Source: Acidipila rosea (GTDB lineage: Bacteria > Acidobacteriota > Terriglobia > Terriglobales > Acidobacteriaceae). From it: DNA of 64,000 nucleotides. A program made the translations under genes and the position numbers. The DNA lies in the NCBI RefSeq assembly GCF_004339725.1, contig NZ_SMGK01000001.1, forward strand, positions 372,001 through 436,000, in the 5' to 3' direction. Within the stretch, counting starts at the first letter, position 1, and each line of letters starts with the position of its first letter. Below, in pieces: positions 36,804 to 47,819 of the stretch. The notes beneath the pieces are model-generated. The model was given only the letters and a program-made list of their open reading frames with translations, searched no databases and was not told the origin of the DNA.

Positions 36804-38378
36804 CTAGTGGCGGAAGTGACGCATCCCCGTAAAGACCATCGCTATGCCGAGGCGGTCAGCAGCTGCGATCACCTCTTCATCCCGTACCGACCCCCCGGGC
36901 TGGATCACTGCTGTTGCTCCCGCCGCCGCCACCGTCTCCAACCCATCAGGGAAAGGAAAGAAAGCGTCCGATGCTGCTACACAGCCTTCGAGGGACAGGA
37001 CCGCTTTCATCGCGCCAAACTTTGCCGCGTCAACCCGGCTCATCTGGCCTGCGCCGACGCCCACTGTCTGGTTATCGCGGGCATAGACGATGGCATTGGA
37101 CTTCACATGCTTGCTGACGCGCCATGCGAAGAGCAGGGAGGCCAGTTCGTCGTCGGTGGGCTTCCGCTTCGTGACGGTCTTCAGCTCAGACGCGGTGACG
37201 TGACCGCGATCGGCATCCTGTAGCAGCAGACCGCCGGATACCTGCTTCATTACTCGACTTGCCTGTGACGGGCGCACAACGACAAGCCGAAGGTTCTTCT
37301 TGGCGGCGAATCGAGTGCGCGCTTCTTCAGTAAAGCCGGGGGCCGCAATGGCTTCGACGAAGAGCTTTGCAATCTCTTCGGCTGCCGCGCCGTCGATTTC
37401 TCGGTTGACGCCGATGACGCCGCCAAAGGCGGAAACCGGATCGGAGGAAAGAGCCTTGCTGTAGGCTTCCAGGACGGTGGCGCCTGTGGCTGCCCCGCAG
37501 GGATTGGTGTGTTTGATGATGGCGACCGCGGTTTCCTCGAACTCCTGTGCCAGTTCCCAGCACGCGTCCAGGTCGACGAGGTTGTTATAGCTTAGTTCCT
37601 TGCCCTGTAGCTGTTCCGCGCCAGCGATGCCGAGGCCGGAGCCGTCAGAATAGAGTGCCGCCTGTTGGTGCGGGTTCTCTCCGTAGCGCAGGCTCATGGC
37701 GCGGGGGAAGTTGATTCGCAGTGCGGCAGGGAACTGCTCCCTGGAGAGCTGTGGAGGGGCCTCTGCGGGCTCGGGCGAGGGAATCTGCTCCAGAGCATTC
37801 GCGATTGCGGTGTCATACGCCGCGGTCACCGCGAAGGCCTTCTGCGCGAGTCGCCAACGCGTCTCCCGGCCAAGGGCGCCGCTGTTGGCAGCCAGTTCGT
37901 CTGCGAGAGCCGCGTAGTCGTCAGGAGAGGTCACGATGGCTACATCTTCAAAGTTCTTTGCTGCCGAGCGCACCATGGAAGGACCGCCAATGTCGATGTT
38001 TTCGATAATCTCGGCGAAGGTAGCTCCGGCGCGTGTGGCTGTCTTCTCAAAGGCATAGAGATTGACGACCACCATGTCGATTGGCTCGATCCCGTGTTCA
38101 GCTACTGCGGCGCGGTGTGCAGCATTGCCGCGAATGTGAAGGATTCCGCCGTGAACCTTAGGGTGGAGCGTTTTTACCCGCCCGTCGAGCATCTCAGGGA
38201 AGCCGGTCAGGTCGGAGATGTCCCGAACCTCCAGCCCGGCATCCCGCAGAGCTTTGGCGGTTCCGCCAGTGGAGACGAGTTCAATCTTATGCTGCGCGAG
38301 CTGCCGCGCGAAATCGAGAATTCCAGTCTTGTCGGTCACGCTTAGCAGTGCGCGCCGCACCTGTTTGTTGCCGCTCAA
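36804..38378 (-). CDS. purH: Bifunctional AICAR transformylase / IMP cyclohydrolase
   Basis: Performs the last two steps of purine synthesis, formylating AICAR and closing the ring to IMP. The N-terminal cyclohydrolase domain starts [21 protein letters not shown] and has [14 protein letters not shown]. The transformylase domain contains [16 protein letters not shown] and [15 protein letters not shown], the catalytic Lys-His pair. 524 residues, normal length. It is divergent from the rhomboid gene by 92 bases; its neighbours do not belong to the purine pathway. Confidence 0.97.
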   Translation of the reverse strand: MSGNKQVRRALLSVTDKTGILDFARQLAQHKIELVSTGGTAKALRDAGLEVRDISDLTGFPEMLDGRVKTLHPKVHGGILHIRGNAAHRAAVAEHGIEPIDMVVVNLYAFEKTATRAGATFAEIIENIDIGGPSMVRSAAKNFEDVAIVTSPDDYAALADELAANSGALGRETRWRLAQKAFAVTAAYDTAIANALEQIPSPEPAEAPPQLSREQFPAALRINFPRAMSLRYGENPHQQAALYSDGSGLGIAGAEQLQGKELSYNNLVDLDACWELAQEFEETAVAIIKHTNPCGAATGATVLEAYSKALSSDPVSAFGGVIGVNREIDGAAAEEIAKLFVEAIAAPGFTEEARTRFAAKKNLRLVVVRPSQASRVMKQVSGGLLLQDADRGHVTASELKTVTKRKPTDDELASLLFAWRVSKHVKSNAIVYARDNQTVGVGAGQMSRVDAAKFGAMKAVLSLEGCVAASDAFFPFPDGLETVAAAGATAVIQPGGSVRDEEVIAAADRLGIAMVFTGMRHFRH

Positions 38379-38470
38379 AAAGTACGCTCCTTTTGCATTC
38401 AGCCTGAATCCAGATTGTAAGCAGCACGGCGGCGGTTGTCACCGGCGGCAGGGAAGGGTAGCGTATTGCT

Positions 38471-39337
38471 ATGGATTCCACTTGGCGCGAGGGCGATGTC
38501 TCCCGCTCTGTAGCGAGAGAACCCGAGATATTGCCGCCGGGCGCCACTCCGGAGCCGCCCCAGGCCTATTACTACCGTCCCGTGCAGCCGCCGCCCCGTC
38601 CGCGTCGACGCTGGGCATTCGCCCCGGCGACCTACGTTCTGGTGGGGATTAACTGCCTCGTTTTCCTGGGCATGCTCCTGACCGGCGTTTCCATGACATC
38701 GCCTACCCCGGAGCAGCTCTTGGTCTGGGGGGCAGATTACGGCCCATTCGTGCTCGTGCTGGGGCAGTGGTGGCGTCTGGTCACTGCCATGTTTGTCCAC
38801 GTCGGGCTGCTGCATCTGGCAACCAACATGTGGTGCCTCTGGAATCTGGGGTTGCTGGGCGAGCCCCTCCTTGGGCCGTTTGGGATGTTTGCGGCTTATC
38901 TGCTGACCGGCATCGCGGGCAATCTTCTCAGCACGGCGGTGCATCCGGGAGTTCATGGCGGCCCTCAGGGCATCGTGGGCGCAGGTGCGTCTGGTGCTGT
39001 GTTTGGACTAGCTGGGGTGCTGATCATTCTGCTCAAGTCGCCGCTGCTTCCCCTGCCGCAGGCCGAGGTTGGCAGACTGCGTCGCAGTGTGATCTGGTTC
39101 GCGGTACTGAACTTCGTCATCGGCGCTGGCACCTGGGTCGCGCGCACTCGCCTGCAGATAGACAATATGGCCCACCTAGGAGGCTTCCTCAGCGGGCTGG
39201 CCTTTGGTATTCCACTTGTGCCGCGCATCGGCGCCGCCCGGGCCCAGTTTCTTCGCAGGCGATGGATTGCTACCGTGGGGATGACTTTCCTGCTTCTTCT
39301 GCTGTGTTTCGGGGTCAGATCTTTCTGGCGCGGCTGA
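38471..39337 (+). CDS. Rhomboid intramembrane serine protease
   Basis: A 288-residue membrane protease with a long Pro/Arg-rich cytoplasmic N-terminus (about 1-47) and six or seven membrane segments. The catalytic dyad is Ser174 in GAGASGAVFGL and His235 in NMAHLGGFLSG. The conserved HxxxN of helix 2 is present as LLHLATNMW. It cleaves membrane-spanning substrates; no candidate substrate is adjacent. Divergent from purH. Confidence 0.93.
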   Translation: MDSTWREGDVSRSVAREPEILPPGATPEPPQAYYYRPVQPPPRPRRRWAFAPATYVLVGINCLVFLGMLLTGVSMTSPTPEQLLVWGADYGPFVLVLGQWWRLVTAMFVHVGLLHLATNMWCLWNLGLLGEPLLGPFGMFAAYLLTGIAGNLLSTAVHPGVHGGPQGIVGAGASGAVFGLAGVLIILLKSPLLPLPQAEVGRLRRSVIWFAVLNFVIGAGTWVARTRLQIDNMAHLGGFLSGLAFGIPLVPRIGAARAQFLRRRWIATVGMTFLLLLLCFGVRSFWRG

Positions 39338-39383
39338 GAGATCTACCCAAAGGCCAATGTTGATCTGGCCATTGCTGAACCTT

Positions 39384-39409
39384 TTTATCCGGCACGTTTA
39401 TCCGGCACG
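39384..39409. repeat. 13-bp tandem direct repeat
   Basis: TTTATCCGGCACG occurs twice, head to tail (39384-39396 and 39397-39409), in the non-coding stretch after the rhomboid gene. With only two copies, a replication slip is the simplest origin; a regulator site cannot be excluded. Confidence 0.7.
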
Positions 39410-39470
39410 GGTCCGCCGCAAGGCTCTGACGACTTCATTGCGACGCCAGGATTCTGACGTTTTACGGCAT

Positions 39471-39520
39471 CAATCCGGTCATGGGCGGAACGCAGCTGGA
39501 AGAAAACCACGACCGGATTG
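39471..39520. repeat. 10-bp inverted repeat before the XRE gene stop
   Basis: CAATCCGGTC / GACCGGATTG are exact complements 30 bases apart and lie 11 bases beyond the XRE stop. A stem of this size could mark the 3' end of either convergent gene, but the long loop and lack of T-run make it weak. Confidence 0.4.
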
Positions 39521-39530
39521 TCCCCGTGCG

Positions 39531-39878
39531 TTAGCGGACAGCGGTTGCGGCGAACTTCTTGACCATGGCCAGCAGTAATTTGCGGTCGCTGTCATTCAGA
39601 TTGGTGGAATAGCGCCTTATCTGCGTAAGGAAACGTAACTCGTCGTCCGTCAGACTGTGCGTATTCAGTTCGCGGCTAAGGCTATCCTCGGCGAAAAACT
39701 GCGCTAATGGCAGGTCGAGAGCTCCTGCAATTTTCGAAAGCGTGTCGAGAGAGGGAACCGTATGGCCGTTCTCTACTCTTGACAGGTAGCAGCGCAGCAG
39801 GCCGGTGCGCTTCTCTATGTCTCCCTGCGATAAACCCTTCTGTAAGCGAAAACCCTTAATTGTTGTACCTATTTTCAT
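39531..39878 (-). CDS. XRE-family helix-turn-helix regulator
   Basis: A 115-residue regulator. I start it at MKIGTTIKGFRLQKG; the longer frame to 39929 adds 17 residues not expected for the family. The HTH (about 12-32, LQKGLSQGDIEKRTGLLRCYLSRVENGHTVPSL) has the Cro/C1 pattern. The C-terminal part TDDELRFLTQIRRYSTNLNDSDRKLLLAMVKKFA is helical and may sense a signal or dimerise. The 200 bases upstream are AT-rich and probably hold its promoter. Targets are unknown. Confidence 0.88.
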   Translation of the reverse strand: MKIGTTIKGFRLQKGLSQGDIEKRTGLLRCYLSRVENGHTVPSLDTLSKIAGALDLPLAQFFAEDSLSRELNTHSLTDDELRFLTQIRRYSTNLNDSDRKLLLAMVKKFAATAVR

Positions 39879-40080
39879 GTTTGTGGTGGCTAACCCCACA
39901 CTTTCCCCTCTTTGTGCGAATCCGAGCAATATCGAGGTGTTGGCTGCATAGTTAACACGCAGGAAGTAGGATATGCAAGCATTATTTTTGCAACCATTCG
40001 TAAAGTTTTTACGTCAGATAGAAATTTGGCTTTTTACGGTACCTTTGCGCGTCCCGCTGAGGCTAGCTTGGTGATTTAAG

Positions 40081-40827
40081 TCACCTTTTCAACGTCTTAG
40101 CGAAAAAAGTCGTCATCCGCTGCTCTGCATCTTTCGCATCCTGCGCGCGATAGCCAGCCGTATTATTCGGGTTCTCGAAAGCGTGGCCGGCATCCGGGTA
40201 GATTTTGATATTCGTCGGATGGTTCAGCTTCTTAAGCGCAGATTCGAAAGCATTTACGTCCGCAGGTGTAATGCCGCGGTCCAAGCCTCCAAAGTTGCCG
40301 AGCACCGCAGCATGAATTTTTTCGATCGAAGCCGGATCGGTAGGGAGGGAACCGTAATTGATTGCCACCGCACGCAACTGCGGGTCAGCCACTGCCAGCT
40401 GCACCGCGAACCCGCCCCCCATGCACCAGCCCACTGCGCCGATGCGGTCAGCAGCTACGTCTTTGCGCCCGGCCAGGTAGCTCGTAGCCGCGAGAAGATC
40501 GCGGACGCCGCGATCCTGAGGCAGGCCACGCATCAACTCATGAGCCACCTCCGGATCAGTCGCAACCTGCCCACGGTAAAGATCGACGGCCAGTGAAACA
40601 TATCCCTGGCGGGCCAGATCAGCAGCCTGCTGCTTGACCCAGTCGTTCAAACCCCACCACTCATGGATCACTACGATAGCCGGGTGCGGACCCTGGCCAG
40701 AGGGCAGGTAAAGCAGGCCATGAACCGTCTCTGTTCCGCTGGGAAAGGAGATGCTTTGAGGTTCGGCGGCATGCACGGTAAGCGTCAGAAGAGCGCAGAG
40801 GGAAAACAGGAGCAGCGTACGTCGCAC
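40081..40827 (-). CDS. Secreted dienelactone hydrolase-family enzyme
   Basis: A 248-residue alpha/beta hydrolase with a signal peptide ending near TVHAAEP. The nucleophile elbow is GWCMGGGF with the catalytic Cys (about 136); the Asp and the His (GHAFENP, about 217) complete the triad. The family opens lactones of chlorocatechol degradation but also acts on other esters. The start is GTG after GAGGTG. Divergent from the YihY gene across 171 bases. Confidence 0.88.
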   Translation of the reverse strand: MRRTLLLFSLCALLTLTVHAAEPQSISFPSGTETVHGLLYLPSGQGPHPAIVVIHEWWGLNDWVKQQAADLARQGYVSLAVDLYRGQVATDPEVAHELMRGLPQDRGVRDLLAATSYLAGRKDVAADRIGAVGWCMGGGFAVQLAVADPQLRAVAINYGSLPTDPASIEKIHAAVLGNFGGLDRGITPADVNAFESALKKLNHPTNIKIYPDAGHAFENPNNTAGYRAQDAKDAEQRMTTFFAKTLKR

Positions 40828-40998
40828 AACACACCTCTTAAAGGGCCCGGGTTTTTAAGCGCACGGTAATGATGCCACACCGGGACGGCATTGTGCTGCG
40901 CCCGGTCAATGAATTTGTAGATGATCCACAATGGTTTTGCCGCGGCACATCTCGTAGTCATGAATTGACATCGGAACCAGTGATGCTCACGTTACCCC

Positions 40999-41907
40999 AT
41001 GAAGATAAGACCTGAGGACGAATACGGATGGAAGCAGGCCATTCGTCAGCTCCCGCCGATCATTTACAACGAGCTCTTTCGGACCCGAGCTTTTGTGATC
41101 GCGGCTGCGATTGCGTTTTATTTCCTATTGTCGCTGGTGCCGCTGCTTTTCATCTTTTCTTCCCTTCTGGGCTATCTGCCGATCCCGAACCTGTTCCAGC
41201 AGTTGCTGAATATGATGGCCGCCCTGGTGCCTGCCGACGCTATGGCTCTGGTGGAGAGGATCGTCAGTGGAGTGTTGACCACACACCACCAGGGGCTGCT
41301 CTCCTTCGGAGTATTGACTTACCTGTGGGCCTCTACAGGGGGCTTTTCTGCGCTCATCGACGCGCTCAATGTAGCCTATGACGTTGAAGTCACTCGGCCA
41401 TGGTGGCGCGACCGTTTGCAGGCGCTGCTGCTGACTTTCACCAGTGGGGCGCTGGCCGTCATTTCTCTGATCGCCTTGCTCAGTGGTCCCCGCTTTGGTC
41501 ACTTCATGGTAAGGACATTTGGCGTACCTGAGGCATTTGCAGATCTATGGCCTGCGCTGCGCATTGCGGTTATGTTTGTCACTTTTGTTATCGGATTGGA
41601 ACTTGTCTATCTGATGGGGCCTAACCGGAGGAGCCGCGTATGGTCAACGCTGCCTGGAGCGACCTTTGCCGTTGTTACATGGTTCCTCGGGTCATTTGGG
41701 CTCAGTTTTTATCTGAACCATATGTCCAATTACAACGCTACCTATGGTTCCCTCGGGGCGGTAATCGGACTGATGCTCTGGCTCTATCTGACCGGCTGCG
41801 CCATCATTGCGGGCGCGGAGGTGAATGCGGAGCTCGAAAAACAGCGGAGAGGCAGGGTGGCAGCAAGAAAGCTCGGACGCGCCATACCGGGCATTCCCGC
41901 TGCCTGA
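40999..41907 (+). CDS. YihY/virulence factor BrkB-family membrane protein
   Basis: A 302-residue membrane protein with about six hydrophobic segments and the family signature around LWASTGGFSALIDALNVAYDVE (here in two shorter parts: the aromatic start and the acidic VAYDVE end). The role in the envelope is unclear even in E. coli; earlier claims of RNase BN identity concern another protein. Ends 2 bases before the convergent small helical gene. Confidence 0.9.
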   Translation: MKIRPEDEYGWKQAIRQLPPIIYNELFRTRAFVIAAAIAFYFLLSLVPLLFIFSSLLGYLPIPNLFQQLLNMMAALVPADAMALVERIVSGVLTTHHQGLLSFGVLTYLWASTGGFSALIDALNVAYDVEVTRPWWRDRLQALLLTFTSGALAVISLIALLSGPRFGHFMVRTFGVPEAFADLWPALRIAVMFVTFVIGLELVYLMGPNRRSRVWSTLPGATFAVVTWFLGSFGLSFYLNHMSNYNATYGSLGAVIGLMLWLYLTGCAIIAGAEVNAELEKQRRGRVAARKLGRAIPGIPAA

Positions 41908-41909
41908 GC

Positions 41910-42524
41910 CTACTCTTCAGGCAGTTGCGATAAGGCCTCCGTCAGTGCCTCTGCCGCATGCAGGAACTCGTGCGCGAGTTGTGTTTCATGGGACTCGGTA
42001 GACTGCTCGGCCTGACGCAGCAGTTCCCGGGCGGCGGCCGTAAACTGCGCAAGGTGGGGGCTGCTACGAGCGTGGCGTACAGCATCGTCGATCCGGCGGC
42101 TTGTCTGCTGCAGTCGCTTGACGTGGTCGGTTTTGGGGGCCGGTAGCGCGGGCACGGAGCTTCGGTTTTGCCCATAAAGGCTGGCCAGGGCAATGTGTTC
42201 GGCGGTTCGCAGCACTTCTGCGGCGGCGAAGGCGGCGTGCTCGGCGTTCCTGCCCTTCTCTGATAGGGCTTCAAGGTAAAATTCAGCCCCGTATTCGAGA
42301 AAGCGGGAGACAAACTCGCGAGGCGCGGCCTGAAGCTCGGCAGCGACAGCGGCAGCCCGTCCCAGATGGCAGTAGGCGCGCTCCAGATCATTCTCTGGAG
42401 GGGTACCGGCGTGCTTTTTGGGTCGCTTCTTGGCAGGTGTAGTCGGGGGCTTTTCGAGCGCGGCCGACCGGGTCGCCTTCTTCAGAGCTTTGCCGCCATG
42501 GTCCGGCAGCAGATTCTTTGGCAT
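41910..42524 (-). CDS. Helical hypothetical protein
   Basis: A 204-residue protein with a Lys/Pro-rich, unstructured N-terminus (about 1-45, including KKATRSAALEKPPTTPAKKRPKKHAG) and then long amphipathic helices to the end, with Ala- and Glu-rich stretches. No domain is recognised. It lies downstream of the EAL-HDOD gene on the same strand, 29 bases away, and may be co-transcribed. The basic N-terminus could bind nucleic acid (speculative). Confidence 0.6.
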   Translation of the reverse strand: MPKNLLPDHGGKALKKATRSAALEKPPTTPAKKRPKKHAGTPPENDLERAYCHLGRAAAVAAELQAAPREFVSRFLEYGAEFYLEALSEKGRNAEHAAFAAAEVLRTAEHIALASLYGQNRSSVPALPAPKTDHVKRLQQTSRRIDDAVRHARSSPHLAQFTAAARELLRQAEQSTESHETQLAHEFLHAAEALTEALSQLPEE

Positions 42525-42553
42525 ATCGATCCCTCAGCCTGATAGATGCATTT

Positions 42554-43828
42554 TCAAGCTGAGTGGACTTCACGGGCAGAACAGAGCACCTGGTTGGCCC
42601 ATGACACTGCGTCCACATAGACCTGGGTAATGAAAGACTCAGTGAGGCCGAGGACCTGCTGTAAATCGCTACAGGCTTGCCAATTGCCCTCTTCATATCT
42701 CCGTCTGAGGTGGAGAGGCATGCCGACAAAATTTGGCTCGCCGAGCAGCGCCGCCTTGACCTCAGGCCGCAGGGGCAGGGAGTCAACCACCTGCTGCATG
42801 GGCGATTCCAGAATGGCATCCACGAGCGAGAGCAGCCCCAGAAGGTATTGCTCGGCCGAGTTTTGCTCAATCGGCGGGGCAAGGAGCTCGCAGAAGCGAG
42901 CCCGCTCAAGCGCCAGAGAAATCAGCGTAGGCTGCTGGTTTTCAGCCAGCACACCCGCCAAAGCGACTGTGACAAGCTTGCGAAACTCCTGCTCGCCTAT
43001 CATGATCAGGGCGTTGTGAATGGACTGTACCTCTCGGCGCAGGCCAAACAGGGCAGAGTTGACAAGCCGCAGCAAGCGATAGCACAGAGACGCCTCCGCT
43101 ACCACAAGCTGTTCAATGCTTTTCATGTCGAGCGGCGTCTGGGAGAGAGCTGCCAGCAGTCGCATGTAGGTCGTGTGGTTGGGCGGAATATCACGCTGCG
43201 CGATCACCTGAGGGCGCGAAAAGAAATAGCCTTGAAAATAGGTGTTTCCCTCACGGCGCGCTTCTTCCACCTCCTCCTGCGTCTCGACTTTTTCGGCTAA
43301 CAGCTTGATATTGGTTCCATGAACCAAGGCATAGATGGCAGCGCGATCGGCAGCGGAGGATAGCTGAAAGTCCACCTTGATGAAGTCGGCAAACTGGAGA
43401 AGCGGCATGCGCGACGGCAACGGTGAAAAATCATCCAACGCAAACCGATAACCCTTCCGGCGCAGTTCGCTGCAGGCGGCCAGCACCGCTTCATCCGGCT
43501 CGACGTCCTCCAGTATCTCCAGCACCGTCGTTGCGGGCGGCAAAAGGGTGACCAGTCGCGATACAAGCGCATCGCGCGTGCAGTTTAGAAAGATTGTTCC
43601 CGGATCTGAGTCCATGCAGAGAAGAAGGTAACTATCCATCACCTGCTTGGTTGCAGACTCCGGTGAGCCCGAAAAGCAATTCTCGAACCCCTCGCGGAAG
43701 AGGAGTTCGTAGCCGAAAAGCTGGAGGTCGCTGTCGAAGATCGGCTGTTTGGCTAGAAAGCGCGTGGGTGCAAGTACCTGCATTCTGGGTCTTTCCAGTT
43801 TCAACGTGCCAGTGGCTATGCAATCCAT
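42554..43828 (-). CDS. EAL-HDOD signalling protein, degenerate EAL
   Basis: A 424-residue two-domain protein of the YuxH type. The N-terminal EAL-like domain starts LAKQPIFDSDLQLFGYELLFREG, where the EAL motif is altered to ELL and the Mg-binding acids downstream are partly missing, so it probably does not cleave c-di-GMP. The C-terminal HDOD domain (about 225-400) lacks a functional HD pair, as usual. Such proteins regulate motility and chemotaxis. An alternative start is the ATG at 43783 (MQVLAPTRFLAK). Confidence 0.85.
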   Translation of the reverse strand: MDCIATGTLKLERPRMQVLAPTRFLAKQPIFDSDLQLFGYELLFREGFENCFSGSPESATKQVMDSYLLLCMDSDPGTIFLNCTRDALVSRLVTLLPPATTVLEILEDVEPDEAVLAACSELRRKGYRFALDDFSPLPSRMPLLQFADFIKVDFQLSSAADRAAIYALVHGTNIKLLAEKVETQEEVEEARREGNTYFQGYFFSRPQVIAQRDIPPNHTTYMRLLAALSQTPLDMKSIEQLVVAEASLCYRLLRLVNSALFGLRREVQSIHNALIMIGEQEFRKLVTVALAGVLAENQQPTLISLALERARFCELLAPPIEQNSAEQYLLGLLSLVDAILESPMQQVVDSLPLRPEVKAALLGEPNFVGMPLHLRRRYEEGNWQACSDLQQVLGLTESFITQVYVDAVSWANQVLCSAREVHSA

Positions 43829-43957
43829 AATCTTTCCGCTTCAGGGCGATAAGCCTGATAGCGAATGGCCTCTCAACTCTACAATTCCTATCGGCCATGG
43901 AGGAGGAAATGTGAGGTAAAACTGGTTGCGTGCCCACTTTCATCCTGGCGCAAGAAG

Positions 43958-45529
43958 CTAGTGAGCTCCGACGGGAGCCTTGGTTGCTTTTACCTTGCGG
44001 AAGAGCCAGACCAGGGCGACACAACCGAAACACAGGATCGAGGTCCAGCGGAAAACATCGACAAAGGCCCAGAGCAGTGCCTGCTGACCGAGTTGCCGGT
44101 AGAGCTGTCCCTGGCTGGCAGCCAGCGCATTTGCAGGATTCGTGTGGTGGCCGAGATAGCTTGTAAGACTCTCCAGTCGCTGCTGAAACCAGTACTGGCT
44201 GGTGCTCACGTAGTTCGTCATCTCGGTCTGGTGGACATCGGTGCGTCGGGTTAACAGCGTCTGTGCCACCGAGATGCCGATCGACCCCCCGACATTTCGT
44301 ACCAGATTGAAGATGCCGCTGGCATTTCCGATTTGCTCATTGCGCAGGGTGCCATAAGCCTGGGTGGTGATCGGTACAAAGACAAAGCTGAGCGCAAAGC
44401 CGGTAATAATAATTGGCCACAGCAGGGTTGTTGGGCTGATGCTGAGATCTACATTCGCAAAGATGATCGAGGTGATTCCGAAGACAATGAAGCCGAAACT
44501 CAGCAGATAGCGCGCATCCACCTTGCCGCCGAGCCACCCGATCACGGGCATGCCAAGAATGGAGCCTATACCGCGTGGGCCTACCACCAGACCGGCGGTG
44601 AAGGCGGTGTAGCCCAGTAGCTCCTGATAGAAAAGCGGCAGGACTGTAATCATCGAGTAGATGCACACGCCAAAGACGGCGATGAGCAGACAGCCGACCG
44701 CGAAGTTCCAGTTCTTCAAGGTGCGCAGGTTTACCAGCGGCGTCTTATTCCGCCAGGAGTGGACAATAAACCAAACGAGGCTCACCACGAGAAAGAAGGT
44801 CGCCCAGCGGATCCAGGTAGCTGCGAACCAGTCATCCTCCTGGCCTTTGTCCAGAATCACCTGCAGGCAGCCTACCCATACCGCCAGCAGTCCAAAGCCC
44901 AGGTTGTCGAAGGGGGAGACTTTGGCGTTCTTGATATAGGGGGGATCATGCACGAAGCGGCTGATCATAAAGACGGCCAGAGCGCCGACTGGAATGTTGA
45001 TGTAGAAGGCGTAGCGCCAGCTGTAGCTGTCCGTCAGCCAGCCGCCCAGGGTTGGCCCCAGCACCGGGGCCACCACAACTCCAAAAGCGAAGACGGCCAT
45101 GGCCGCGCCACGCTTCGCCGGAGGAAAACTCTCCAGCAGAATGGCCTGGGAGAGCGGTTGCAGGGCGCCTCCTCCTGCACCCTGCACAATGCGGGCAATG
45201 AGAATGAACACCAGCGAAGGTGCGGCTCCGCAGAAAAAGGAGGAGATGGTGAAGATGATGACGCAGCTAATAAGAAAGCGCTTCCGGCCAAACTTCAATG
45301 CAAACCAATTGCTGGCCGGCAGAATGATGGCGTTTGCGACCAGGTAGCTGGTCAGCACCCAGGTGGCTTCATCCGTAGTCGCCCCCAGCGAGCCTGCGAT
45401 GTAAGGAAGCGCAACCGAAGCAATTGCTGTATCGAGAACTTCCATGAACGTCGCCAGCATCACGGATGCGGCGATCAACCAGGGATTTACCCCCGCATTT
45501 TGAGCCGAGTTGGAGTCAGGAGGGGGCAT
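43958..45529 (-). CDS. DHA2-family multidrug exporter (EmrB/QacA type)
   Basis: A 523-residue major facilitator with 14 transmembrane segments. The N-terminus MPPPDSNSAQNAGVNP is cytoplasmic; the first helix has VMLATFMEVLDTAIASVALP, with the charged Asp typical of the family. Motif C-like GPTLGGWLTDSYSWRYAFYINIP follows. No EmrA-type adaptor is next to it; the adaptor is usually in the same operon, so this exporter may work alone or with a distant partner. Confidence 0.92.
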   Translation of the reverse strand: MPPPDSNSAQNAGVNPWLIAASVMLATFMEVLDTAIASVALPYIAGSLGATTDEATWVLTSYLVANAIILPASNWFALKFGRKRFLISCVIIFTISSFFCGAAPSLVFILIARIVQGAGGGALQPLSQAILLESFPPAKRGAAMAVFAFGVVVAPVLGPTLGGWLTDSYSWRYAFYINIPVGALAVFMISRFVHDPPYIKNAKVSPFDNLGFGLLAVWVGCLQVILDKGQEDDWFAATWIRWATFFLVVSLVWFIVHSWRNKTPLVNLRTLKNWNFAVGCLLIAVFGVCIYSMITVLPLFYQELLGYTAFTAGLVVGPRGIGSILGMPVIGWLGGKVDARYLLSFGFIVFGITSIIFANVDLSISPTTLLWPIIITGFALSFVFVPITTQAYGTLRNEQIGNASGIFNLVRNVGGSIGISVAQTLLTRRTDVHQTEMTNYVSTSQYWFQQRLESLTSYLGHHTNPANALAASQGQLYRQLGQQALLWAFVDVFRWTSILCFGCVALVWLFRKVKATKAPVGAH

Positions 45530-45612
45530 CCAGGTCCTTCCGGAGGATTTCCAGCGATCTTTGCTTGATTTAAGACGATTGCCTTACGGCCAGCTATTTA
45601 GAGGAGCAAAGG

Positions 45613-45663
45613 ATGGTAATGGATGCATTTCTTTGGGCTTCAATGACTTGCAGCATTCAGTAA
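45613..45663 (+). CDS. Possible 16-codon leader ORF upstream of dnaK
   Basis: ATG at 45613 follows GAGGAG (45601-45606) at 6 bases and opens a 16-codon frame (MVMDAFLWASMTCSIQ) ending TAA, 117 bases before dnaK. Spacing of the ribosome-binding site is ideal, but there is no independent support for translation. Confidence 0.25.
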   Translation: MVMDAFLWASMTCSIQ

Positions 45664-45686
45664 AAAATAGCGATAACCTCTGCATC

Positions 45687-45734
45687 CTTGAGTGCGATCT
45701 CGCCATCAGATAAGTTGACAATAGAACACTCAAG
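45687..45734. promoter_or_regulatory. Inverted repeat and candidate -35 box upstream of dnaK
   Basis: CTTGAGTG (45687-45694) and CACTCAAG (45727-45734) form a perfect 8-bp inverted repeat that flanks TTGACA (45715-45720). A second CACTC occurs at 45755-45759. The half-sites share GAGTG/CACTC with the CIRCE element but the spacing is 32 bases instead of 9, so this is not a canonical HrcA site. Confidence 0.35.
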
Positions 45735-45780
45735 TGCAATGCTGGGACAGTAAGCACTCGGTACAGGCGGCTAAAGGCAT

Positions 45781-47691
<1,911 letters not shown>

Positions 47692-47736
47692 AGGGCAGAC
47701 AGGCAAGACCCGGTGAAAGTGTACCGGTGGCAGACA

Positions 47737-47779
47737 CGCGGGGCGCGCTCATCGCAACATTGGGCCGCCCCGCGGTTTT
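47737..47779 (+). terminator. Intrinsic terminator of dnaK
   Basis: CGCGGGGCG (47737-47745) and CGCCCCGCG (47766-47774) form a 9-bp GC-only stem with a 20-base loop, followed by GTTTTC. It lies 46 bases after the dnaK stop and separates dnaK from the small gene. Confidence 0.75.
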
Positions 47780-47819
47780 CTATCTAGTAGCTAGTAGTAG
47801 GAGCCGTGGGGAGCAGTAA

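Noticed and set aside
45687..45759. CIRCE-type HrcA operator before dnaK
   Set aside because: Half-sites GAGTG and CACTC are present but the spacing is not 9 bases and the flanking TTAGC/GCTAA parts are missing; reported only as a non-canonical repeat.
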